NCBI GenBank assembly: GCA_934661105.1
Contig: CAKUIV010000045.1
Location: forward strand, 1 to 13,517
Origin: an uncultured Ellagibacter sp.
GTDB taxonomy: Bacteria > Actinomycetota > Coriobacteriia > Coriobacteriales > Eggerthellaceae
Length of the DNA stretch: 13,517 nt
Direction: 5' to 3'
Shown: one piece after another, positions 1 to 6,060 of the stretch
Numbering within the stretch: the first letter of the stretch is position 1
Layout of the letters: every line of letters starts with the position of its first letter
Notes under the pieces: model-generated
What the model was told of the DNA's origin: nothing
Databases searched by the model: none
Seen by the model: the letters and a program-made list of their open reading frames with translations, nothing else
Made by a program: the position numbers and the translations under genes

Positions 1-120
1 GGGCGCACGTTATTCGGCATCCAGAGCGAGGGCGAACGCAAGATGGAGGAGTTCGCCCGGCAAATCGAGCGGGAGCAGCAGGAGAAACGCGCGGGAAAGA
101 ATCCCGACTCCTCAAGCTAG
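1..120 (+). CDS. C-terminal end of an unidentified protein (partial)
   Basis: Frame 1 is open from the first base to a TAG at 118-120, giving 39 residues that end in PDSSS. The peptide is strongly charged and helical in character (EGERKMEEFARQIEREQQEK), as expected for the C-terminal helix or coiled coil of a larger protein that starts outside the window. No domain can be recognised from so short a tail, so I assign no function. Its neighbour downstream is a long non-coding stretch, so it is probably the last gene of its transcription unit. The next gene, the amidase at 673, is unrelated as far as can be seen. A second frame is also open here, but its composition looks less like a protein. 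Confidence 0.55.
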   Translation, partial: GRTLFGIQSEGERKMEEFARQIEREQQEKRAGKNPDSSS

Positions 121-672
121 AGTCAACCGATTTCAAGGGCCGAATTCGACGTTTTCGCTCATTACCTGGGCGATAGCAGCTTGCCGTCAGCGGGTATCCC
201 GGTCCCATGGCCGGTGACCGACCATCAAAACGCCTGCGTATTGAGACTGAATCGGATTTATCCAACCAGAGAATAATCTAAGTGCGAAGGCATGCGGAGT
301 TTGTCCGAGTATCCCACAAATCGCCAACGCTGTGAACAGGGGCTTTTCAAAGCGCGTAGAGGCTTCTTCGCAGCAAAATCTCTTGACCCCTCGCACTTAG
401 ATTATTTTCTGATGGGATAAGGTCAAAATGCTGCAATCAAGCGATCCAGGGACCGCGAAGAACCGCATCCCCCAAGAAACGGTTTCTCCGCCTCTGCTTG
501 CAATGAAGCACTCCCCTCACTGAAAGGCGGAATAGGGCCGGCTCGAGCGTCGACAAGCTTACCGAACGACAACGAAGCGCAAACAAAGGTTGCCTTGGGC
601 GCGAAACGGGCGCACGATGACGTTGACAACGAGCCCGCGGGGGCGGGCGCAAGCACAACGGAAGGACGCGAT
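121..672. other. Gene-poor intergenic stretch
   Basis: These roughly 550 bases have no ORF with a credible ribosome binding site and family resemblance. The first part is lower in GC than the rest of the window and contains the inverted-repeat element at 258-420. The remainder up to the amidase start contains a short GC-rich stem (GCCCGC at 632-637 pairing with GCGGGC at 643-648) and no clear sigma-70 promoter. A TTGACA at 623-628 has no matching -10 at the right distance. The promoter of the amidase must lie here but I cannot place it. Confidence 0.6.
258..420. repeat. 163-bp element with 33-nt inverted terminal repeats
   Basis: The left arm (258-290) and right arm (388-420) are imperfect inverted copies of each other. 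The core TCGCACTTAGATTATT (391-406) is matched perfectly by its reverse complement at 272-287. The match continues outward through CAGA/TCTG to TTATCC (258-263) and GGATAA (415-420) at the same spacing, with only about five mismatches per 33 nt. The 97-nt interior has no convincing ORF beyond a minus-strand frame (187-396) without a visible ribosome binding site. No clear target-site duplication flanks the arms. It could be a miniature inverted-repeat transposable element, a widely spaced pair of regulator sites, or a long-stem RNA. The repeat itself is directly visible; its nature is not. Confidence 0.7.
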
Positions 673-1623
673 ATGTGCACGGGAATCAGATTCAGCGACG
701 CCGAAGGCAATATGTACCTGGCGCGCAACCTCGACTGGAGCACGCGCTATGGCGAGCGCGTGGTGGTAACGCCTGCAGGGTTCCCGCTTCCCTATTCTTA
801 CCTTGACGACGTACCGGCAGCCCACGCGGTGATCGGGATGGCCGTCGCCTCGAACAACTACCCGCTCTACTTCGACTGCGGAAACGATGCGGGCCTCGGC
901 GTCGCGGGCCTGAACTTCCCTGGGTACGCCGCATACTCCGACGCGCCCGTCGCCGGCAAAGCGAACATCGCCGCCTACGAGTTCCCCGTGTGGGTTGCAG
1001 CGAACTTCGCAACCGTCGACGAGGTCGAAACGGCGCTCAACGATGCGAACATCGTCGCGAAGCCGGCCGGCGAGGGGTTCGGCGTGTCGATGCTGCATTG
1101 GATCGTGGGCGACGGCTCACGCTCGATCGTGGTCGAGCAGATGGCCGACGGGCTGCACGTTATGGACGACCCGGTCGACACGCTCGCGAACCAGCCGGAA
1201 TTCACGTGGCACCTTACCAACTTGCGCACCTACATCACCGCATCCGGCGGCTTCCCCGCCCCCGCGACGTGGACGCGAGCCGAGCTCGCGCCGTTCGGGG
1301 CGGGCGCGGGCGCGCGCGGCATCCCGGGCGATTCGTATTCCCCCTCACGCTTCGTGAAAGCGGCATTTTTGAACGCGAACCACCCCGAGAAAACGACCGA
1401 AAAGGAAAACGTCCTGCGCGCGTTCCACACGCTCGGCAACGTGGCGATGGTCGAGGGTTCGGCGGCCATGGCGGACGGCACCTTCGAGCGCACGCTCTAC
1501 ACCGGGTGTTTCTCGGCGCGCACGAAGACGTACTACTATTCCACCGACGACGACCCGTCCATCAGGCACGTTGCGCTCGCCGACTGCGATTTGAGCGATA
1601 CGAGCAAGCTTTTCGTGGCGTAA
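673..1623 (+). CDS. Choloylglycine hydrolase family (linear amide C-N hydrolase), possible bile salt hydrolase
   Basis: This 316-residue Ntn-hydrolase cleaves linear amide bonds; family members deconjugate bile salts, open penicillin V or cleave N-acyl amides. I chose the ATG at 673, not one 26 codons upstream, because it places Cys2 directly after the initiator Met, where the N-terminal nucleophile must sit, and because a GGAAGGA site precedes it. Expected active-site residues are present: Cys2, Arg18 and Asp21 (in ARNLDW), Asn81 (GLNFPG), Asn173 (ANQPEFTWHLTNL) and Arg226 (GDSYSPSRF). Length matches the usual 315-340 residues, and there is no signal peptide, so it is probably cytoplasmic. 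It appears monocistronic, with a strong terminator after it. The bile-salt versus penicillin or other acyl-amide preference cannot be settled by eye; a gut host would favour bile salts. Confidence 0.88.
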   Translation: MCTGIRFSDAEGNMYLARNLDWSTRYGERVVVTPAGFPLPYSYLDDVPAAHAVIGMAVASNNYPLYFDCGNDAGLGVAGLNFPGYAAYSDAPVAGKANIAAYEFPVWVAANFATVDEVETALNDANIVAKPAGEGFGVSMLHWIVGDGSRSIVVEQMADGLHVMDDPVDTLANQPEFTWHLTNLRTYITASGGFPAPATWTRAELAPFGAGAGARGIPGDSYSPSRFVKAAFLNANHPEKTTEKENVLRAFHTLGNVAMVEGSAAMADGTFERTLYTGCFSARTKTYYYSTDDDPSIRHVALADCDLSDTSKLFVA

Positions 1624-1655
1624 AAGCCACCCGGGGCGCAAGGGCGCCCTCCTCA

Positions 1656-1696
1656 CGCGGCCGCATGTTCGAAGCCCATGCGGCCGCGCCATTTTT
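1656..1696 (+). terminator. Intrinsic terminator after the amidase gene
   Basis: A perfect 12-bp stem (CGCGGCCGCATG at 1656-1667 pairing with CATGCGGCCGCG at 1677-1688) encloses a 9-nt loop and is followed by five T at 1692-1696. It lies 32 nt after the amidase stop codon, so that gene should end its transcript here, separately from the tRNA methyltransferase downstream. Confidence 0.85.
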
Positions 1697-1770
1697 CGAG
1701 GGCGTGGCCGCGCGCCTGCGCGCACGATACCGCCCGCCCGCGGCGGCGCGGCGGCCACGTCCCGCCGCGC

Positions 1771-1776
1771 TACAAT
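1771..1776 (+). promoter_or_regulatory. Possible -10 box for a leaderless trmO transcript
   Basis: TACAAT matches the -10 consensus in five of six positions and stands out in a very GC-rich stretch. The start point expected about 7 nt after it coincides with the second ATG of trmO (1784). No -35 consensus is visible in the upstream GC-rich DNA, and no Shine-Dalgarno precedes either ATG. Confidence 0.4.
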
Positions 1777-2509
1777 GAGCAACATGAAACCGATTGCCCG
1801 CATCCGCACCAACCTGCCGCAGAAATTCGGCATTCCCCGCAATAGCTTTCTCGCGCCCCACCTGCAGGGACGCATCGTCTTCGAGCCGGAGTTCGCCACC
1901 GACTCCGTCGTTTCCGGGCTCGACGGCTTTTCCCACCTCTGGCTGATCTGGCAATTCGAGAACGGCGCGCCCGGTGGCACCGCGGCCGACATCTCCGAAG
2001 ACGCCGCGACGCCGCGCAAGACGGCGGGCACGACGAAGTGGTCGCCGACCGTGCGCCCGCCGCGGCTTGGAGGCACGACGCGCGTGGGCGTGTTCGCAAC
2101 GCGCAGCCCCTTCCGCCCGAACCCGATCGGACTGACCTGCGTGAAGCTCGACCGCATCGAGTCGACCGAGGTCGGCCCCGTGATCCACGTTCTCGGCGCC
2201 GATCTGCGCGACGGCACGCCCATCCTCGACATCAAGCCCTACATCCCCTTTGCCGACTGCCACGCCGACGCGTGCGGCGGATGGATCGAGGAGGCACCGT
2301 GGCACGAGCTCGAAGTCGATTTCCCCGACGTGCTGCGGCGCATGGTCGACCAAGGCAAGCTCGCAGGCCTCGTCGAGGTACTGCGCCAAGACCCGCGACG
2401 CGCGGGCAGCAAGCACGACCCCACGCGGGTGTACCACCTTGCCTACGCCTCGCTCGACGTCGCCTTCACCGTGGACGGCGACGTGCTGCACGTCGTTTGC
2501 ATAAGCTAG
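1775..2509 (+). CDS. trmO: tRNA (N6-threonylcarbamoyladenosine37-N6)-methyltransferase TrmO
   Basis: TrmO (TsaA/YaeB family) uses S-adenosylmethionine to methylate t6A37 in threonine tRNAs and fine-tunes decoding. The 244-residue length is close to the E. coli protein. Family motifs appear in order: IPRNSFLAPHLQGRIVF (residues 20-36), GLDGFSHLWLIWQFE (48-62), RPPRLGGTTRVGVFATRSPF (94-113) followed by RPNPIG, and DGTPILDIKPYIPFAD near 150-165. A C-terminal third of lower family conservation follows. Start choice is uncertain between ATG 1775 and ATG 1784. Neither has a Shine-Dalgarno site, and a TACAAT box at 1771-1776 would put the transcription start at about 1784, which favours a leaderless start there (MKPIARIRTNLP). 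It is a housekeeping gene with no evident link to its neighbours and converges on the regulator gene downstream. Confidence 0.92.
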   Translation: MSNMKPIARIRTNLPQKFGIPRNSFLAPHLQGRIVFEPEFATDSVVSGLDGFSHLWLIWQFENGAPGGTAADISEDAATPRKTAGTTKWSPTVRPPRLGGTTRVGVFATRSPFRPNPIGLTCVKLDRIESTEVGPVIHVLGADLRDGTPILDIKPYIPFADCHADACGGWIEEAPWHELEVDFPDVLRRMVDQGKLAGLVEVLRQDPRRAGSKHDPTRVYHLAYASLDVAFTVDGDVLHVVCIS

Positions 2510-2594
2510 ATTCAAGCGCCCGGGGCGCCGACTCGGCAGCCGGCAAGGCGCCAATCGCAGCGCCGTGGCAGAAATCGGAACCCCTCCAGATGCC

Positions 2595-3323
2595 TCAGCA
2601 GGTCACCCACTTGCGTTCCCGCGCGCGTGCGCGCACCGCGGCCACGTTTTCCCGCGCAAGAAGGCGAGCAACCGCGGAACCCGCCGCCGCATCGGCGATA
2701 CCGGGAGCTTCGAGCGCGAGTCGCTCACCCTCGTTCCCTGCGGCTTTTCCAGCCGCATCCGATACGACGCCCATCGCATGGAACCGATGCTGGGCGCCCT
2801 CGTTCATTGCAAGCGCGAGCACGGCCTCTCGCCCCGCGTCGCACGCGACAAACGACCCGTCGGCAACACCGCTCTCGATGATGCCGCGCACCTGGCCGAC
2901 AAGCGCCTGATAGTCGGCAGCGAAATCGGCGAAGTTGCCAGGCTGCGCAGCCGCCGCCTGCTCGAGCACGTAGAAGTCGAAGGGAAGGCGGCACAGCATG
3001 AGCACGTCTTCGTGCAGCACGGTGTAAAGCTGCGCCGGCTTATCGTCGGGAAACGCGCCGATGCCCGACGCAATGACGAGCGAGGAGCGGTTCAGTTCGA
3101 CGAGGTGCCGCAGAATATCGTCTTTGCCGGAAAACCAATAGTACACCGAGCTTTGGTCGAGCCCCGCCTCCCGCGCGATGCTCGAAAGCGTCGTCTGCGC
3201 GTACCCTTGGCGGGAAAAGAGCTTGATCGCGGCAGCGGTGATCTCGGCGCGTTGATTGGCGCTTTTCGAGCCGTCCCTACGCGGCCGTCCGCGCCTTTTT
3301 TTCGAAGCGGAGCCGTCTGCCAT
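2595..3323 (-). CDS. TetR/AcrR-family transcriptional regulator, likely controller of the divergent operon
   Basis: This 242-residue protein has a basic N-terminal tail (KKRRGRPRRDG) and then a typical TetR DNA-binding domain at about residues 23-72: an EITAAAIKLFSRQGYAQTTL helix pair, then the recognition part SIAREAGLDQSSVYYWFSGK and DDIL. The C-terminal two thirds are the variable ligand-binding and dimer domain, rich in Ala. I start it at the ATG complementary to 3321-3323 because AAGGAGG lies 6 nt upstream of it; the frame stays open for 43 more codons without another good site. It is divergent from the nitrogen operon, and two matching palindromes lie in the shared region, so it most likely represses the operon and itself and is released by a pathway ligand. 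The ligand is unknown. Confidence 0.9.
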   Translation of the reverse strand: MADGSASKKRRGRPRRDGSKSANQRAEITAAAIKLFSRQGYAQTTLSSIAREAGLDQSSVYYWFSGKDDILRHLVELNRSSLVIASGIGAFPDDKPAQLYTVLHEDVLMLCRLPFDFYVLEQAAAAQPGNFADFAADYQALVGQVRGIIESGVADGSFVACDAGREAVLALAMNEGAQHRFHAMGVVSDAAGKAAGNEGERLALEAPGIADAAAGSAVARLLARENVAAVRARARERKWVTC

Positions 3324-3372
3324 GTGAGCCTCCTTGGATGCGATTGCTCGCAAATCATTCAATCTACCAGCC

Positions 3373-3401
3373 ATTTTGCTGGAAAAACGCCGGTCTGTCA
3401 A
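3373..3401 (-). promoter_or_regulatory. Promoter of the tetR gene
   Basis: On the minus strand a perfect TTGACA (complement of 3396-3401) is followed after 17 nt by CAAAAT (complement of 3373-3378), a four-of-six match to the -10 consensus. Transcription would begin near 3366, leaving a leader of about 43 nt with the AAGGAGG site. The -35 box abuts and slightly overlaps the flank of the first palindrome, consistent with autorepression. Confidence 0.65.
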
Positions 3402-3425
3402 ATATTCAATACCGTATTGATATTT
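3400..3425. promoter_or_regulatory. Operator 1 (TetR-type palindrome)
   Basis: TCAATACCGTATTGA (3406-3420) is a perfect odd-length palindrome. AAATA and TATTT flanks extend the symmetry with a one-base slip. It sits at the upstream edge of the tetR promoter. The half-sites and 5-nt spacer are the same as in operator 2, 72 bp away centre to centre. Confidence 0.7.
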
Positions 3426-3471
3426 AACATGCGCGAAATGATGGGGTAACAACGGCGCAACGGGGCGTTCC

Positions 3472-3477
3472 TATTAT
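3472..3477 (+). promoter_or_regulatory. Probable -10 box of the operon promoter
   Basis: TATTAT matches the -10 consensus in five of six positions and gives a start point near 3484, inside operator 2, with a leader of about 32 nt. No good -35 hexamer lies 16-18 nt upstream, so the promoter is weak by sequence or my placement is wrong. Confidence 0.4.
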
Positions 3478-3495
3478 TCAATACGTCATTGAATA
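3475..3495. promoter_or_regulatory. Operator 2 (TetR-type palindrome) at the operon promoter
   Basis: TATTCAAT and ATTGAATA are perfect 8-nt inverted half-sites separated by five bases, sharing the TCAAT-N5-ATTGA core with operator 1. The site lies 20 nt before the start codon of the first operon gene and overlaps the probable -10 region, so a bound TetR dimer would block transcription of the operon. Confidence 0.7.
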
Positions 3496-3515
3496 TCGCG
3501 ACGAAGGAGCACCCC

Positions 3516-4928
3516 ATGAACCTTTCAGCATGCAGCCCCGAGAACATGAAACAAACCCTCAAAGCGCAGGGCGTTCGCTTCTGCTTCTCCGGCTACGTCG
3601 ACCTCCATGGTCGCCTGAAGGGAAAGATCGTCCCCCTTTCCCACTTCGATCAGATGGTGAAAGGCTCCGAGCTCTACACCGGCGCCGCGCTCGACGGCGT
3701 GCCGCAGGAGATCAACGACGAGGAAGTATCCTCGCACCCCGACGTCGCGCACGGGTTCATCCTGCCGTGGAACAAGGAGGTGGCGTTCTTCCCGAGCAAC
3801 CTCTATACCCAGGGAAAACCGTTCGAGGCATGCTCGCGCACCATCCTTTCCCGCCAGGTGGAGCGTGCGGCGAAGATGGGTTACAAGATGAACCTCGGCG
3901 TGGAAACCGAGTTCTTCATGCTGCGCGACGAGCGCGAAAGCCTTGCCCGCGGCGAGCGGACGCAGGGCGCGCCCACCGGCGTTCCCGGCATCAACACGAT
4001 CAGCGACCGCGACACGCTCGACAAGCCCTGTTACGACACGGCCACCGCGCACGACAACTTCCATTGGCTCATCGAGCTCGTCGACGCGATGGACGAGCTG
4101 GGCTGGGACGTGTACTCCTTCGACCACGAAGACGCGCGCAGCCAGTTCGAGATCGACTTCATGTACGCCGACGTGCTTTCCATGGCCGACCGCGTGGCGT
4201 TCTTCCGCTACATGGCGGGCGACATCGCGCGCAAGCACGGCTATTTCGCGTCGTTCATGCCCAAGCCCTTCGCGAACATGTCCGGGTCGGGCGCGCACAT
4301 GAACATGTCGCTCGAAGACGCAACGACGGGAAAGAACCTCTTCGAGGCGCAAACGCCTGACGAGGACGTGAAGGGCGTGGGGCTCACGCAGCTCGCCGTC
4401 TGGTTCATCGGCGGCATCCTTGCGCATGCGCCCGCGATCTGCCTCACCATCGCGCCGACGGTCAACAGCTACAAGCGCCTCGTGCGCCAGGGATCGATGT
4501 CGGGTTCGACCTGGGCGCCCATCTTCGTGAGCTACGGCAACAACAACCGCACGAACATGCTGCGCGTGCCGAAGGCCGCCAACCGCGTGGAATGCCGCGC
4601 CACCGACATCGCGTTCAACCCCTATCTCGGCTCGGCGCTCATGCTGGCAGCCGGACTCGAGGGCATCGAGAAGCAGATCGATCCGGGCGACCCGCATCGC
4701 GACAACCTGCACAAATACACGGCTGAAGACGTCGAGCGCGCGGGCATATCGCTCTTGCCGCGCGATTTGGGAGAGGCGTGCGACGCGTTTGCCGCCGACC
4801 CGCTTGCGCGCGAGGTGTTCGGCGACGCCATGTTCGGCAGCTACCTTTCCTACAAGCGCCGCGAGTGGGAAGAGTTCACGAGCACGGTGACGGACTGGGA
4901 ACGCGATCGCTACCTCAAGTTCTTCTAG
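3516..4928 (+). CDS. Glutamine synthetase family ligase, GlnT / gamma-glutamylmethylamide synthetase type
   Basis: This 470-residue enzyme belongs to the GlnT-like branch of the glutamine synthetase superfamily. It would join glutamate to ammonia or a small amine using ATP; characterised relatives include Rhizobium GlnT and methylotroph gamma-glutamylmethylamide synthetases. Features seen: the beta-grasp N-domain (GYVDLHGRLKGKIVP), metal-binding VETEFFML (Glu130, Glu132), the branch-typical SFDHEDARSQFEIDFMYADV, PKPFANMSGSGAHMNMS (His261), NSYKRLV, NNRTNMLRVP, ECRATDIAFNPY, and a LLPRDLGEACDAFAADPL tail instead of an adenylylation loop. I chose ATG 3516 over an upstream TTG at 3489 because GAAGGAG lies 6 nt before it. 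It is the first gene of the operon, directly behind operator 2. It may capture ammonia released by the downstream enzymes or glutamylate an amine substrate; sequence alone does not decide. Confidence 0.85.
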   Translation: MNLSACSPENMKQTLKAQGVRFCFSGYVDLHGRLKGKIVPLSHFDQMVKGSELYTGAALDGVPQEINDEEVSSHPDVAHGFILPWNKEVAFFPSNLYTQGKPFEACSRTILSRQVERAAKMGYKMNLGVETEFFMLRDERESLARGERTQGAPTGVPGINTISDRDTLDKPCYDTATAHDNFHWLIELVDAMDELGWDVYSFDHEDARSQFEIDFMYADVLSMADRVAFFRYMAGDIARKHGYFASFMPKPFANMSGSGAHMNMSLEDATTGKNLFEAQTPDEDVKGVGLTQLAVWFIGGILAHAPAICLTIAPTVNSYKRLVRQGSMSGSTWAPIFVSYGNNNRTNMLRVPKAANRVECRATDIAFNPYLGSALMLAAGLEGIEKQIDPGDPHRDNLHKYTAEDVERAGISLLPRDLGEACDAFAADPLAREVFGDAMFGSYLSYKRREWEEFTSTVTDWERDRYLKFF

Positions 4929-4961
4929 GGAAACACGCACGGAGACAGGGATTTCTCGCAT

Positions 4962-5996
4962 ATGACGAAACCGCGCACATACGAATCGATCGAGCTTGAC
5001 GACTTCGAGCTCGAAAACGGGCGCACGCTCGAAAACGCGCACGTGGGATGCGCCCTGTGGGGCGCTCCCGCAAGCGCGGCCGAGCGCGTCGTGGTGCTGC
5101 CGAGCTACTATTCGGGAAATGCCCTGAGCTACACCCCCTGGGTGGGCGACACGGGGCTTTTCGACCCTGCGACCTGCTGTGTCATCGCCTTCGACCAGTT
5201 CGGAGCGGGAAAGTCGAGCAAACCGAGCGATGGCGGCGGGCTTTCCGCATGGCCCTGCCCCTCGCTCGCCGACGATGCCCGCGCCCAAAGGCGCACGCTC
5301 GCCCGCATGGGGATCGACCGAATCGACCTCGTCGCCGGCTGGTCGATGGGCGGCATGCAGGCCTTCGTATGGCATGCGCTGTTCCCCGATGCCATCGGGG
5401 CCGCGCTCGCGATTTGCGCCACGCCCGCGCCGAGCGCCGTGAACCGCGTGTTTTTGGAAGGTATCCGCGCAGTGCTCGTGGGCACACCCGGACAAGCGGG
5501 CCTTGCCGCCTTCGACGCGCTTCCCGCCGAAGCGTTGACCCGCCGTCTCGCCGCCTTCGGCGCAGTGTATGCAGGCTGGGCATATTCCGACGAGTTCTTC
5601 CTTACGGGCGCGTACCGAAAGTTCGGCTACGAAAGCCCCGAAGCGGTGCTTACCGGCTGGGCGCGCGACCATGTCGCCATGGACGCGGCCGACCTCGCAG
5701 CCCAGCTCGATGCCTGGCTCTCCGCCAAAACGCCGAAGCGGACCGTGAGCGCGCATTCGGGTGTGACGCCGCCGCTTGTCGCCATGCCCTCGCGCACCGA
5801 CCGCTATTTCCTGACCGAAACGCTCGGCGGCGCGCGCGACGATTTCCCCGACATGAAAGTCGTCGAAATCGATTCCGACTTGGGGCATATCGCCGGGCGC
5901 CCGGGAATCAGGCTCGCCGAAACGAGCCAGATAAAAGCCCAGGTCGACAAGCTTTTCTCGCAAATGGAGCCTCGGCATCCGGAGGGCATCCCCTAG
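4962..5996 (+). CDS. MetX-like alpha/beta-fold hydrolase (homoserine acetyltransferase-related)
   Basis: This 344-residue protein has an alpha/beta-hydrolase fold like the homoserine O-acetyltransferase family: VVVLPSYYSGNALSYTPWVG at the oxyanion region, FDQFGAGKSSKP, and a nucleophile elbow GWSMGGMQAF with Ser128. A cap region follows, then Asp280 (MPSRTDRYF) and His309 (DSDLGHIAGRPG) complete the triad. Classical MetX has GGSMGG at the elbow; Trp here and the lack of methionine genes nearby argue for a hydrolase, amidase or other acyltransferase of this family. It lies 33 nt after the ligase with only a weak Shine-Dalgarno (AGGGA, about 10 nt upstream), so it may be translated by coupling. 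Its place behind a gamma-glutamyl ligase suggests it acts on the ligase product or on the imported compound; that is inference. No signal peptide is seen. Confidence 0.78.
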   Translation: MTKPRTYESIELDDFELENGRTLENAHVGCALWGAPASAAERVVVLPSYYSGNALSYTPWVGDTGLFDPATCCVIAFDQFGAGKSSKPSDGGGLSAWPCPSLADDARAQRRTLARMGIDRIDLVAGWSMGGMQAFVWHALFPDAIGAALAICATPAPSAVNRVFLEGIRAVLVGTPGQAGLAAFDALPAEALTRRLAAFGAVYAGWAYSDEFFLTGAYRKFGYESPEAVLTGWARDHVAMDAADLAAQLDAWLSAKTPKRTVSAHSGVTPPLVAMPSRTDRYFLTETLGGARDDFPDMKVVEIDSDLGHIAGRPGIRLAETSQIKAQVDKLFSQMEPRHPEGIP

Positions 5997-6060
5997 ATGT
6001 CCTTCCGCCATCTCCATCCAAACCCTGCACACCCTCTCGTAAAAAGTTAGGAGCCACCCT

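Noticed and set aside
187..396. A 69-codon minus-strand ORF across the inverted-repeat element
   Set aside because: It includes most of the repeat element, has no recognisable domain or ribosome binding site, and is better explained as a chance frame within the repeat.
595..672. Upstream start of the amidase (26 extra residues)
   Set aside because: The N-terminal nucleophile mechanism requires the catalytic Cys right after the initiator Met, and the ribosome site fits the ATG at 673.
1704..1758. Long GC-only inverted repeat before trmO (GTGGCCG with CGGCCAC ends)
   Set aside because: It is imperfect and composed almost entirely of G and C, so such pairing is expected by chance here, and no T-tract follows.
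2510..2594. Bidirectional terminator between trmO and tetR
   Set aside because: Two GGCGCC copies could pair over a 6-bp stem, but there is no T-tract on either strand and the stem does not extend.
3324..3452. Longer N-terminus for the TetR regulator
   Set aside because: The 43 extra codons run through the promoter and operator 1, and the AAGGAGG site matches the ATG at 3321-3323.
3324..3515. Guanidine riboswitch upstream of the operon
   Set aside because: I looked for the conserved guanidine-I core (such as GGTCCGAGAG and CTACG), and for paired ACGR-loop hairpins, here and in the 7711-7862 and 9267-9351 gaps, and found none. A covariance-model scan would be decisive.
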